Assembly: GCF_000296815.2 (NCBI RefSeq)
Contig: NZ_CAIT01000004.1
Span: forward strand, 62,001-126,000
From: Fibrisoma limi BUZ 3
GTDB taxonomy: Bacteria > Bacteroidota > Bacteroidia > Cytophagales > Spirosomataceae
Direction of reading: 5' to 3'
DNA length: 64,000 nucleotides
The notes beneath the pieces were generated by a model. It did no database searches. It was not told the DNA's origin and worked only from the letters and a program-made list of their open reading frames with translations. A program made the position numbers and the translations under genes. Below are positions 51,022 to 59,171 of this stretch, piece after piece; positions within the stretch are counted from its first letter, which is position 1, and each line of letters begins with the position of its first letter.

Positions 51022-51792
51022 TTATTTCTTTGATCCGAAGTAGAGCGTTACGTAGCCGGATGTGAAGAAGCTCCGGTTGCCCTCCTCCGGATTGGCGGGG
51101 TTGTTGCCGGGCATGATGATGATTTTTTGCGGAAAAAGCTCGGCCAGGAAGCCGATCTCGATACCGGTTGTGTTGCTGCGGAATGTGCTGAGTTCGAAGC
51201 TGAGGGCAGTTTTTACGTTGATCCCGACCGTTAGTTTCGACTGGCCAATTCCCTGAAACAGCCCCCCGGAGCCAACGGGCGTTGCGCCAATTGTAGCCAG
51301 TGTTGAGTAGGGAACGGTGCGGGTCTGGTTGCCTTCCTGAATCTGTACGTAATACGGTTTGATGATGCCCAGCGACGGCCCGGCGGCCACAATGCCGCTT
51401 ACGGCGATGCCTTCGTCGGGTCCGCGTTCAAACAGCTTCACTTCCCGGCCATACTGTGGCCGCAGCACGAACAGGTAGTTCTGCTTCCCGTCGATGTAGC
51501 GTGAACCCGTGATGCCGTTATTTGACTGAAACTCTTTCGGGTGCTTCACATTGACCAGTTCCACGCTAAGGTACCGGTACTGCTTCATGCCGAACAACTG
51601 AGTGGGCAACAGTTTAGCCTGCCGGAACGAAAAACCGCCCAGAATACCGGAGTTAGTGTTGGTAGTAACGCCGTAGGTGGTGATGGTCTGATAATTATCT
51701 TCTTCTGAGTCGAGGTTCTGTGCCGAAACCCCGCCAGCAACCAGCAGACACCAGCCCAGTGCTACACTCAGTGCTTTGTATATCGTTCGCAT
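51022..51792 (-). CDS. Secreted barrel-like outer-membrane protein, unknown
   Basis: 256 residues. Signal peptide MRTIYKALSVALGWCLLVAGGVSAQ. The mature part is beta-rich with alternating aromatic/polar strands (ILGGFSFRQAKLLPTQLFGMKQYRYLSVELVNV; KLTVGINVKTALSFELSTFRS) and a terminal strand TSGYVTLYFGSKK, so an outer-membrane barrel is likely. No domain recognised. A GA-rich palindrome lies directly after its stop. Confidence 0.72.
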   Translation of the reverse strand: MRTIYKALSVALGWCLLVAGGVSAQNLDSEEDNYQTITTYGVTTNTNSGILGGFSFRQAKLLPTQLFGMKQYRYLSVELVNVKHPKEFQSNNGITGSRYIDGKQNYLFVLRPQYGREVKLFERGPDEGIAVSGIVAAGPSLGIIKPYYVQIQEGNQTRTVPYSTLATIGATPVGSGGLFQGIGQSKLTVGINVKTALSFELSTFRSNTTGIEIGFLAELFPQKIIIMPGNNPANPEEGNRSFFTSGYVTLYFGSKK

Positions 51793-51883
51793 TTTTGTAA
51801 AAATCGTGAATTAAAAGTACTAAAATTCAATCAATTCCCAACATAAGGCAGTAGCACTATTAGGGTAACCAATTCTTAATTTT

Positions 51884-51891
51884 TATGTTTG
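51884..51891 (+). promoter_or_regulatory. Candidate -7 box for the OsmC gene (TATGTTTG)
   Basis: TATGTTTG matches TAnnTTTG, 98 bases before the OsmC gene ATG. No -33 TTG at standard spacing. Confidence 0.4.
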
Positions 51892-51988
51892 GGTAATTTC
51901 AGTCGGTCAGCCAGTTACCACAGTTGATCCTGGTTGCATACGCACGTTGTTGACCGGCTGTTTACCCAAAAACTGAATCTCGAATCCT

Positions 51989-52432
51989 ATGCCAACGATT
52001 CACATTGACTATCTGGGCGATCTGCGCACCGAATGTACGCACCTGCAATCGGGTACCAAAATCAATACCGATGCCCCCACCGACAACCAGGGACGCGGGG
52101 AAGCGTTTTCGCCCACGGATCTTGTTGCCAACGCACTTGGTACGTGCATCATCACTACCATGGGAATCAACGCCCGTCGCGATGGAATTGACCTGAAGGG
52201 TAGTGAGCTGTCGGTCACGAAGGTGATGTCCAGCGATGCCCCCCGGCGCATTGCCCGTATCGAGATCGAACTGACGCTCCGGCCCAACAACAGCGACGGC
52301 CCTTTCCTGCCCAACGACGAAACCCGCGCCCGGCTCGAAAAGATTGCGCATACCTGCCCAGTCGCCATCAGCCTGCATCCGGATATTATACAGGACGTAA
52401 CAATCCGGTGGGAGGTTGCGGAAGCGGTCTGA
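51989..52432 (+). CDS. OsmC-family peroxiredoxin
   Basis: 147 residues. Two conserved cysteines are present: in LGTCIITTMGINAR (peroxidatic) and in HTCPVAISLH (resolving). The fold pattern (GEAFSPTDLVANAL, ELTLRPN) is OsmC/Ohr. It reduces organic hydroperoxides in the cytoplasm using a dithiol donor; the Ohr-specific Arg pattern is not evident, so OsmC/YhfA-type assignment is general. It is followed three bases later by the RNA ligase-like gene and probably cotranscribed. Confidence 0.9.
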   Translation: MPTIHIDYLGDLRTECTHLQSGTKINTDAPTDNQGRGEAFSPTDLVANALGTCIITTMGINARRDGIDLKGSELSVTKVMSSDAPRRIARIEIELTLRPNNSDGPFLPNDETRARLEKIAHTCPVAISLHPDIIQDVTIRWEVAEAV

Positions 52433-52435
52433 TTC

Positions 52436-52960
52436 GTGCAGCTTTATTTCGTTGCCCTGTTATCTCCTGCCGACATCCAGCGGGAGGTAACGGCCTTCAA
52501 ACAAACGGCACTGGAACGGTTCGGCTCCGGCCATGCGCTCCGGTCGCCCCCGCATATTACGCTGATTCCACCGTTTCGCAGCGACCGGACGGACTTCACT
52601 GCGTTGCAGACGGCGGCTGACCGGCAGGTGCCGTTCGTAGTATCGCTACGTGACTTCGCCCGCTTTGGCCGACGTGTCATTTTTGTCAACGTTCTACCCA
52701 GCGAATTCTTATCGGACTGTCAGCAACAGTTGGCGGAATTTGGCTACCAGACGTACGGTATCGAGCCGGACCGACGGCCTTTTCACCCCCACATGACTGT
52801 TGCGTTTCGGGATCTGACCCAGGCCGCCTTTCCCGAAGCCTGGGCCTACTTCTCCGCGCAACAATACGACCGAACGTTCACCGCCGACGCGTTTGCACTG
52901 CTTCGCCATACCGGTCAGGGTTGGGAGGTGGCGAACCAGTTTATGTTCACAGGGGTCTGA
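52436..52960 (+). CDS. 2'-5' RNA ligase family protein (two HxT motifs)
   Basis: 174 residues with a GTG start at 52436, three bases after the OsmC stop. The two HxT motifs of 2H phosphoesterases are PPHITLIPP and HPHMTVAFRD. This LigT/ThpR-like fold acts on 2'-5' linkages or cyclic phosphates of RNA or nucleotides. It is not a large fusion, so a simple cytoplasmic phosphodiesterase is likely. The substrate is unknown. The GTG start is supported because no ATG lies near it and the first strand (MQLYFVALL) is complete. Confidence 0.88.
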   Translation: MQLYFVALLSPADIQREVTAFKQTALERFGSGHALRSPPHITLIPPFRSDRTDFTALQTAADRQVPFVVSLRDFARFGRRVIFVNVLPSEFLSDCQQQLAEFGYQTYGIEPDRRPFHPHMTVAFRDLTQAAFPEAWAYFSAQQYDRTFTADAFALLRHTGQGWEVANQFMFTGV

Positions 52961-52987
52961 TGCACCCGCCTAAAAACAGGGTTGCGT

Positions 52988-53383
52988 TTATTTTCCTTGG
53001 TTTTGGCTGGCCTGATTCTCGCGCTTTTTGAGCAGATAAACGAACCGGCCTTCGCCACCTTCTTTGTCGGACGCCAACTGCCACGAGACTAACTCCCAAC
53101 CGTTGCGGGTCATGAAGTTCAGGGCGGCAATAACCGTGGCAAAGTCAATAGGAACGCCGTCGGGACCGCTAATTGTTGGTTGGTTGAAGGGATTGGTGGC
53201 AAAGCGGGGCTGGCCGTAGTCGATCCAGATGCGGGTTGTCGACAACCCACCCGCCCGATTCGAACCAATCATCTGGCAGTACGTAATGTCTTTCTCATTA
53301 ATGTTAACTCCTCCGACCAATACCTGAGCTGATGCCAGCGTGCTGAACAGGCTAATAAACCCTGCAAGTACTATTTTTTTCAT
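52988..53383 (-). CDS. Small secreted protein, unknown
   Basis: 131 residues from the ATG at 53383 (MKKIVLAGFISLFSTLASAQ); eight upstream residues are discounted. After the signal peptide the protein has a compact alpha/beta pattern: KDITYCQMIGSNRAG, ARIWIDYG-like TRIWIDYGQPRF, then ATVIAALNFMTRNGWELVSW, a typical amphipathic helix before a closing strand (GRFVYLLKKR). This shape recalls DUF4177-like proteins, held loosely. It is convergent with the RNA ligase-like gene. Confidence 0.7.
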   Translation of the reverse strand: MKKIVLAGFISLFSTLASAQVLVGGVNINEKDITYCQMIGSNRAGGLSTTRIWIDYGQPRFATNPFNQPTISGPDGVPIDFATVIAALNFMTRNGWELVSWQLASDKEGGEGRFVYLLKKRENQASQNQGK

Positions 53384-53449
53384 AACTGATTGTAAGTTCT
53401 GACCCACTGCGACTCATAAACGCTACGTACCTGGAGGGATGTATGTTGC

Positions 53450-54832
53450 TTAACTGATCTGTTCGCTCAGCCAGCTAAATAACCCCTTTTTTGCCTTCAG
53501 CCGTATGGTGTTCCCCGGGTTTGTCGCGTTGAAATTAGTCAGGATTTCGGCTTCGTGCTGTTTGTAAAACTCCGGGTCGAAATTAGCCTGGGGCAGGTGT
53601 TCCAGTACGTATTGAATGGTTCGGCGGTCGGTGATCCAGCGGGTCCAGACCTCCTGCCGTTGCCGGATGCCAACCGTATTGACCCCTACGATGACCTGGT
53701 CGTCGGCTTTGTAATAAAAGCGCATGGCTTTTCGGCCATCGGCGTGTTCCCAATAAAAGGTCCGGAGGTGGCTATGGTCGCGGAGGTGCGCCGGGGCCAG
53801 GCCGTACGTCTGGTACTCAATATTGAAGAACTTGGCCGAGTTGAAAAAAACACCGGGTTGGTAGGTTGTACGGTTGCCCAGTATGGTTTGCGCGACGATT
53901 TCGCCCATAATCCGGCCGGTATACCAGATCTGCTCCAGTGGCTTGCGACCGGTGGGCGGAGTGCGGTGCTGCACACAATCACCGATGGCATAGACATCCG
54001 GCAGGTTGGTTTCCAGATACTCGTTCACCAGAATGCCCCGGTCGGTTTCCAGTGGGGTATCTTTCAAAAAGTTGATGTTAGGACTAACGCCCACGGCAAT
54101 GCCTACGAACTGTGCGGGTATCTCTTCGTCGGCCGTTGTCACAATTGCCCGCACACGCCCGCTGCCGTCGTCGAGGAGTTCCTTCAGTTCCGTTCGTATA
54201 CGCAGGTCTACATGATGTTCCCGAATGTGCCGACTCGCCAACGCCGATTCTTCGTCGGGTAATACGCTGTTCCAGAAGCTCTTCTCCCGCACCAGAAACG
54301 TAACGTGAATGCCGCGCGACAGCAGCATTTCGCACAGTTCGATGCCGATCAATCCCCCACCAACGACCACTGCCTGTTTGATACCTTTGGTGCTGGCTTC
54401 CATGCGCTCCAAATCCGGAATGCCGTACAACCCCTGAACGCCCGCAAGCGTCTGGCCCGACCATCCGAAAAAATTGGGTTTTGACCCCACCGCCAGAATC
54501 AATATATCGTAGCTTATCCCGGCCGCATTGGGTGCCGAAAGTCCCTCTTCTGTAACCGAAGGATTGAGCGTTAGGTGCTTCTGATCAAAATCAATGGATT
54601 TGACCTCAGCCCGCACCAGTTCAATCCGATTCTTCTTCCAGAAGCCGTCTTCATACGGTTTGGTATGGTGGTATTCGAGGTGGCCCATGTAGATATACAT
54701 CAGGGCTGTTCGGGAATAGAAGTGATCGGTTTCGGAAGAAATGACCGTAATTTGGTCATCGCTGTGTTTGCGAATTTCGCGGGCGGCCGTAATGCCTGAT
54801 ATGCCGTTGCCGAGGATAACGATATGGCGCAT
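53450..54832 (-). CDS. NAD(P)/FAD-dependent oxidoreductase
   Basis: 460 residues from the ATG at 54832; the 29 upstream in-frame residues run into the operator-like region and are rejected. FAD-binding IVILGNGISGITAAREI is at the N-terminus, a second NAD(P)-binding motif is AVVVGGGLIGIELCEMLLSRG, and VYAIGDCVQHR is the FAD-pyrophosphate motif. It belongs to the pyridine-nucleotide-disulfide oxidoreductase class, but without a CxxxxC active disulfide, so a rubredoxin/ferredoxin or NADH oxidase-like reductase. The extra C-terminal ~80 residues are family-specific. It is preceded by a regular three-palindrome array. Confidence 0.85.
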   Translation of the reverse strand: MRHIVILGNGISGITAAREIRKHSDDQITVISSETDHFYSRTALMYIYMGHLEYHHTKPYEDGFWKKNRIELVRAEVKSIDFDQKHLTLNPSVTEEGLSAPNAAGISYDILILAVGSKPNFFGWSGQTLAGVQGLYGIPDLERMEASTKGIKQAVVVGGGLIGIELCEMLLSRGIHVTFLVREKSFWNSVLPDEESALASRHIREHHVDLRIRTELKELLDDGSGRVRAIVTTADEEIPAQFVGIAVGVSPNINFLKDTPLETDRGILVNEYLETNLPDVYAIGDCVQHRTPPTGRKPLEQIWYTGRIMGEIVAQTILGNRTTYQPGVFFNSAKFFNIEYQTYGLAPAHLRDHSHLRTFYWEHADGRKAMRFYYKADDQVIVGVNTVGIRQRQEVWTRWITDRRTIQYVLEHLPQANFDPEFYKQHEAEILTNFNATNPGNTIRLKAKKGLFSWLSEQIS

Positions 54833-54940
54833 AGTGGCTAAATGTACGCAATTGTCGGCAGTTTGTATGTCGCCTATCTGACAGATAAACCGACTATTTG
54901 TAGCAAGCATTTGAAGCACAAAACGAGCATAATTAAGCTC

Positions 54941-54961
54941 GCTCTGACGTACCGTCAGTCA
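54941..54961. promoter_or_regulatory. Operator-like palindrome, copy 1
   Basis: A 21-base imperfect palindrome around a TAC centre. It matches copy 3 (reverse complement) at 17 of 21 positions. It lies 109 bases upstream of the FAD oxidoreductase ATG. Confidence 0.6.
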
Positions 54962-54992
54962 GAAGGGGGAGGTTCTATCATCGTTTAATTCC

Positions 54993-55013
54993 GGTCAGCC
55001 GTAACGTCAGACC
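54993..55013. promoter_or_regulatory. Operator-like palindrome, copy 2
   Basis: GGTCAG-type left half and CGTCAGACC right half, 19 of 21 positions as copy 3 reverse complement. Starts exactly 52 bases after copy 1. Confidence 0.7.
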
Positions 55014-55044
55014 TAAGGTGGGAACTTTATTCTTGGTCTTACTC

Positions 55045-55065
55045 GGTCTGACGGTACGTCTGACC
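55045..55065. promoter_or_regulatory. Operator-like palindrome, copy 3
   Basis: Half-sites GGTCTGACG and CGTCTGACC around a GTA centre. Starts exactly 52 bases after copy 2, so the three centres are on one face of the helix (52 is close to five turns). Confidence 0.7.
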
Positions 55066-55110
55066 GCCGGTATTCGCTATCAGCCAGGATAAGCCGGACC
55101 GGCCTAAATC

Positions 55111-55141
55111 AAAAACGGCCGATTCCCGTAGGAACCGGCCG
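55111..55141 (-). terminator. Terminator after the DksA-type gene
   Basis: Arms 55116-55126 and 55131-55141 (11 bp, one A-C mismatch) around a 4-base loop; on the minus strand it is followed by TTTTT. It lies 57 bases past the stop. Confidence 0.8.
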
Positions 55142-55197
55142 CTAACGTGGCTTCGTGGTGTGGCAAGATAGATAAAGTTACGGTGATAAAGGCGGCA

Positions 55198-55440
55198 CTA
55201 CGTCCGCTTCTCTTTCTTCATATAGGTAGAGGCACCCGTACCGCGCCGGGCACCCATCTTGTGCAACTGCTGAGCCTCCTGCTGCGACACGATCTGTAGA
55301 GCCGAGTACTCCGTTTTACCCGTGATAAGCGGGAAACCAGCAACACGCTGGGCTGACGAACAACGAACGCAGGTCCTGGTGCTGGGAACAGCCTTTAGAC
55401 GAGCTTCGGGAATCGGTTGACCGCACTTAATACAATACAT
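55198..55440 (-). CDS. DksA/TraR-like C4 zinc-finger small protein
   Basis: 80 residues. The N-terminal YCIKCGQPIPEARLKAVPSTRTCVRC is the zinc finger of DksA/TraR proteins (Cys-x2-Cys ... Cys-x2-Cys). The coiled-coil part that reaches the RNA polymerase secondary channel is missing, so it is not full DksA; the remainder is a short charged helix. It may still bind RNA polymerase or another partner, or be a stand-alone zinc ribbon. It is monocistronic and has its own terminator. Confidence 0.82.
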   Translation of the reverse strand: MYCIKCGQPIPEARLKAVPSTRTCVRCSSAQRVAGFPLITGKTEYSALQIVSQQEAQQLHKMGARRGTGASTYMKKEKRT

Positions 55441-55508
55441 AACGTTGCTGAGTAGTACATTGAGATAACAGTCAAATTCAGGAAATAGTGCTATTAAATG
55501 ACTACTAA

Positions 55509-56297
55509 TTAGCCGTTTTTATTAATTTTATTTAATTTTTTTCTTTCGTTTCGGCGCTCTTTCCGTTGTTTGTTCCACGCCCGGAAATCAGCGGTGAAGC
55601 GGTCGAGGAAGAAGGCTGGACCAATGGAATAATATAGACCATTGTAGTTGATCTGACTCGCCGGAATGTCTTTTTTTAGGATGAACCGGTAACCGGACAG
55701 GAAGTTCACGCCGAACCAATGGATGGGCCGGAACCCACGGATGGGTGGTAGTTTTACCGAGAACGAGACGCCCAGACCTGCCGGCATAAAATTCCCCTTG
55801 GCAATTTCCTGTTCCAGTGCCGGGTTGTCGACGCGTTCGTATTGCGAGTAGCCCCAGCCCAACTCGGTCAGCAGGCTTAGTTCCCACAGCTTTTTGCGGA
55901 ACAGATACGGCTCATAATAAGCGGTCAGGTAACGTAGCTGACGCCGGACTGACGCCGACGTTTCGGGAATCAGGCCGGGCTTGCTGATCCGCTGGTTGGC
56001 GTAATAGACACCAAGCCCAATTTTGTAGGCCGCCGGGAGCAGCATACCTACCCGGGCTCCCCAGACATTTATTGGTACCCACCGGTTAGCTTCGTTGCGG
56101 GAGTCGCTGAAAAAGAAGAATCGTTGGTCGGTTTCGGCAATGAGCGTAGCGCGGGTCGGACGTTCAATAATAGCACCGGTCGTATCGGCCGCCGATTTGC
56201 CGTTACCCTGCGACAGACCGGTCATCGACTGAGCCAGCAGAAAGAATACCCATAATGCTTCACGTACTTGTTTCATTTTCATAACGCCGTCAGTCAT
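55509..56297 (-). CDS. Outer-membrane protein, unknown (basic C-terminus)
   Basis: 262 residues from the ATG at 56297; ATGs at 56282 and 56276 are equally plausible because the signal peptide MKQVREALWVFFLLAQSMTGLSQ fits best from there. The mature part has aromatic/polar strands (YKIGLGVYYANQRI, LSLLTELGWGYSQYERV, LGVSFSVKLPPIRGF, WFGVNFLSGYRFIL) typical of a barrel. The last 30 residues are strongly basic (RAWNKQRKERRNERKKLNK), which is odd for a periplasmic or surface tail and may bind nucleic acid or lipopolysaccharide. No family recognised. Confidence 0.72.
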   Translation of the reverse strand: MTDGVMKMKQVREALWVFFLLAQSMTGLSQGNGKSAADTTGAIIERPTRATLIAETDQRFFFFSDSRNEANRWVPINVWGARVGMLLPAAYKIGLGVYYANQRISKPGLIPETSASVRRQLRYLTAYYEPYLFRKKLWELSLLTELGWGYSQYERVDNPALEQEIAKGNFMPAGLGVSFSVKLPPIRGFRPIHWFGVNFLSGYRFILKKDIPASQINYNGLYYSIGPAFFLDRFTADFRAWNKQRKERRNERKKLNKINKNG

Positions 56298-56407
56298 TTT
56301 AACTCAAAAGCTATCGAATGGTTAGAATGGCGATTGAGTGTAGACTGGTACTGTCAACTTTTTCGGGCACAATTGGTTAACGGTTGATCACTAATCAGCA
56401 AACGACA

Positions 56408-56902
56408 ATGGCGACCAAAATCGAGAAGGATGAGAAGAAGCCCGCTTCCAAAGTGAAGAAAGAAGATGCAAAGCCCAAAGCAAGCAGCCGTTCGAAGAAA
56501 TCGGATGACAACTATACCGATCCGGAGCTGCGCGAGAAGCTGAAAAATGAAATTATGCAGGGCGACAAAGGTGGTAAATCCGGCCAATGGAGCGCCCGGA
56601 AAGCCCAGCTACTCACCCACGAATACGAGAAAGCCGGGGGCGACTACAAGAGCAGGGAGCGTACCGAATCGCAGAAGCATCTGGAGGAATGGACCGATCA
56701 GGACTGGCGGACCGAAGACGGCAAACCTGCCGACAAAGGGGATAAAACGGCCCGCTATTTGCCCGCCGAAGCCTGGGAAAAACTAACACCCGCTCAGCGA
56801 AAAGCCACCAATGCCAAAAAGCTGAAGGCATCGGCAGATGGAAAGCCCCGCGTAGCCAATACGAAGAAGGCTAAAGAAGCGCGTAAGGAGGCTGAAAAAT
56901 AA
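56408..56902 (+). CDS. DUF5872 small basic protein
   Basis: 164 residues from the ATG at 56408 (MATKIEKDEKKPAS); a TTG at 56384 is rejected. The first 50 residues are a Lys/Glu/Ser-rich disordered tail, then the DUF5872 core: GGKSGQWSARKAQLLTHEYEK, GGDYK, ESQKHLEEWTDQDWRTEDG and LPAEAWEKLTPAQRKATNAKK, followed by another basic tail. The family is widespread, small, and found in plant-associated and aquatic bacteria; no function is proven. The composition suggests nucleic-acid binding or desiccation tolerance. Single-gene unit. Confidence 0.8.
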   Translation: MATKIEKDEKKPASKVKKEDAKPKASSRSKKSDDNYTDPELREKLKNEIMQGDKGGKSGQWSARKAQLLTHEYEKAGGDYKSRERTESQKHLEEWTDQDWRTEDGKPADKGDKTARYLPAEAWEKLTPAQRKATNAKKLKASADGKPRVANTKKAKEARKEAEK

Positions 56903-56928
56903 GCATTGGTCCACTACGTTGGTTCCGG

Positions 56929-58011
56929 CTAGAACCGGACGCCCGCCCGCACGTCAAAACCTTCGGCGGTGTTCAGGATCGCTTTCAGGCCAACACCCAG
57001 TATCCACCGATCCTGTAGGGTGTAAAGCAGTTGATACCGCTGAAATACGCGTTCGCTGCGGGACTGGCTGGGCTGGTAGGCGTTGTAGCCGAGATGCGTT
57101 GAAAAAACATACCGACCCAGCCATAATTCATAGCCGCCCAGCAACGCCATGCGCCGATGGTCGACGTCGCGGTTTTCGCGCCGGAGTTGTTCACGCGTGT
57201 AGCCATCATCAGCGAACTCCAGCCCACCCGTAAACGCACTTAGTCGACTGACGCGGTAGCCAGCCGTGGCCGTAAGGCCCCACAGTGGTTCGGCTTTCTC
57301 AGGAAAAAGGGCCGTTTGCGGAACCGTCCGGATGGAGCCAAAGACGAGAACTCGCTTTACAAATCGACGGGATAAGGCCGGACGGGCCCAATGGCGCGCA
57401 TCGGGGAAAGATGTCTGGTCGGGATGATACGTAACGCCCACCGACACCGTCGGGAAGTTCATACCCCGGTTGGGCTGGCGCGTACCGCCGTTGGAAATGT
57501 GGTTGTAGTTGGCCCCGAGTTCGGCATGTACCCGGGGCGTCAGACGAAGATGCGTCTTGAATGACAAGGCCAGCAGCCCGCTGAGCGGGTGGCTGAAGAA
57601 CGTATTGCGCGGATTCGTTTCAGCGTTGTACACTCGCGTCAGGTAGGCTAGCCCCGCCGTGGCCCGAACAGAAAAATAAAGCGGCTTTCGGTAGTTGATT
57701 AACGGCTCGAAGAAGCCACCCAGGCCGATGGTACGTCCCAGTTCGGGGGGATTGTTGAACGCAACGTAGTTGATGTACCCACCAATGCGGGCAAAGCAGT
57801 TACAACGCTCATAGGCTTCCTGGGTAATGGCCATACGACTGTATGTCAGCTCAATGCCTACGGGCCGCGATCGAGAAATCTCCTTCAGATCGGCTGCGTG
57901 TGGAATGATAAAGCCAGTGTGAGCGCGTACACCGATCTGACGTAACACGGAGTCTGGTTCAGTGAAATCAGCCACTGACCCTAACCAGGTTAGAAGCAAT
58001 AGCGCTTTCAT
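56929..58011 (-). CDS. PagL-like acyloxyacyl hydrolase / lipid A deacylase family
   Basis: 360 residues. A short signal-like start (MKALLLLTWLGSVADF) precedes beta strands of an outer-membrane barrel. The catalytic motif is NHISNGGTRQPNRGMN, containing the HxSN pattern of PagL-type lipid A 3-O-deacylases. The C-terminal half is a second set of strands ending VRF. It would remove an acyl chain from lipid A in the outer membrane. The N-terminal signal is weak, so the assignment as exported relies on the barrel. Confidence 0.8.
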   Translation of the reverse strand: MKALLLLTWLGSVADFTEPDSVLRQIGVRAHTGFIIPHAADLKEISRSRPVGIELTYSRMAITQEAYERCNCFARIGGYINYVAFNNPPELGRTIGLGGFFEPLINYRKPLYFSVRATAGLAYLTRVYNAETNPRNTFFSHPLSGLLALSFKTHLRLTPRVHAELGANYNHISNGGTRQPNRGMNFPTVSVGVTYHPDQTSFPDARHWARPALSRRFVKRVLVFGSIRTVPQTALFPEKAEPLWGLTATAGYRVSRLSAFTGGLEFADDGYTREQLRRENRDVDHRRMALLGGYELWLGRYVFSTHLGYNAYQPSQSRSERVFQRYQLLYTLQDRWILGVGLKAILNTAEGFDVRAGVRF

Positions 58012-58025
58012 GGTATGGGCGAAGA

Positions 58026-58078
58026 GCCTGGGGCTTGGGGCAACTTTTACTCTGAGCCCCTTGCCCCAAGCCCCAGGC
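58026..58078 (-). terminator. 18-bp hairpin between two minus-strand genes
   Basis: Arms 58026-58043 and 58061-58078 (GCCTGGGGCTTGGGGCAA and its perfect complement) around 17 bases. It lies four bases after the dehydrogenase stop. No T run follows, so it may be a REP-like palindrome instead. Confidence 0.65.
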
Positions 58079-58082
58079 GCAT

Positions 58083-59129
58083 TTACGGTTTCAACACCAC
58101 TTTAATCAGACCTTTCTCTTTCTCGTAGAGCCGCTTGAACCAGTCGGCTCCTTCTTCCAGCGGTACCTCAGCGCTCAGGATCGCTTCAACGTTGATACGA
58201 CCCGACGAAATGAGCGCCAGAGCCGCTTCGTATTCGCCGTTGATCGCGCAGGACCCCTGCAATCGCAGTTGCCGCGTCACAACCGCTTGGAGCGGTATCT
58301 CGACCGACGGGGCCAGATTGCCGACCAGCGTTACGGTCGCTCCTTTCCGAACACAGTCGATGGCGGTTTTAACGGTCGGACCGGCCCCCACCACTTCAAA
58401 AGATACGTCGGCCCCGCGGCCGTGCGTGAGCGACTGTACCTGCTTGGCTACGTCCGGCGATTTGCGGTCCGACGCTCCGGCGTTGATTGTGTGGGTGGCT
58501 CCGAGTTTCCTGGCCAGTGCGAGCCGGTCGTCGTCTAGGTCAATGGCGATAATTGTTCCGCAACCGGCCAGTTTCAGGGCCTGAATGATGAACAGGCCAA
58601 TCATACCCGCGCCCACCACGGCTGCCGAATCGTTGACCTGGATGGGCGTCAGGCTGAGGGCGTGCAGGGCCACAGCCACGGGTTCGACCAGCGCGGCCTG
58701 CGTAAATGATACGTTGTCGGGAATGGCGTACAGAATGTGGTGAGGAATGGCCACAAACTCCGCGAACGCGCCCTGCCGTTTAAAATCCGGCGTCGAGACG
58801 CCTACCACTTCGCGGCCGTCGCTGAGGTTATACATGCCCCGGCGACTGTACCAATCATCGAGGGCGTACACGGTTGAATCGAACGTAACGCGGTCGCCTA
58901 CCGACCAGCCACGGACGTCGTCGCCCACTTCGGCAATGATACCCGAGGCTTCGTGGCCCATCACGATGGGCGGAATTCGGCGTCCGCTGCTACCGTCCAT
59001 GCCGTGAACATCGGAGCCGCAGATACCAACTGCCTGCACCCGTACCAGCACCTCGTTGGGCTTGATGGTCGGCTTGGGCAGGTCTTGCACAGAAAGGTGA
59101 TTGTATTCGGTCAGAACAAGAGCTTTCAT
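58083..59129 (-). CDS. Zinc-dependent dehydrogenase (sorbitol/threonine dehydrogenase-like)
   Basis: 348 residues from the ATG at 59129 (MKALVLTEYNHLSVQD). Catalytic zinc ligands Cys37 (GICGSDVHG) and His59-Glu60 (GHEASG) are present, and the cofactor motif is VVGAGMIGLFIIQALKLAG with Asp after the loop (IAIDLDDDRL), so NAD is likely. The structural-zinc loop with four cysteines is missing: the region about 80-115 reads FDSTVYALDDWYSRRGMYNL, with none. This is a known sub-branch (galactitol-1-phosphate/ribitol-type). The substrate is a polyol or polyol phosphate. Confidence 0.9.
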   Translation of the reverse strand: MKALVLTEYNHLSVQDLPKPTIKPNEVLVRVQAVGICGSDVHGMDGSSGRRIPPIVMGHEASGIIAEVGDDVRGWSVGDRVTFDSTVYALDDWYSRRGMYNLSDGREVVGVSTPDFKRQGAFAEFVAIPHHILYAIPDNVSFTQAALVEPVAVALHALSLTPIQVNDSAAVVGAGMIGLFIIQALKLAGCGTIIAIDLDDDRLALARKLGATHTINAGASDRKSPDVAKQVQSLTHGRGADVSFEVVGAGPTVKTAIDCVRKGATVTLVGNLAPSVEIPLQAVVTRQLRLQGSCAINGEYEAALALISSGRINVEAILSAEVPLEEGADWFKRLYEKEKGLIKVVLKP

Positions 59130-59171
59130 GAGTTTATACAGTTGGACCAACGTAGTACAGGCCGCAAGCCA

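Larger units (their letters stand above)
54833..55197. other. 365-base intergenic region with an operator-like array
   Basis: No ORF. It holds three 21-base palindromes (next entries), a TATCTGACAGATA dyad near 54875-54887, and the terminator of the DksA-type gene (55111-55141). It separates two minus-strand genes. Confidence 0.6.

Noticed and set aside
54941-55065. Minimal CRISPR array
   Set aside because: Repeats are only 17-19 of 21 identical, spacers share bases with each other, there are only three units and no cas genes; regular operators fit better.
58020-58080. Transposon end at the 18-bp hairpin
   Set aside because: No target-site duplication or transposase; the position after a stop fits a terminator or REP-like element.
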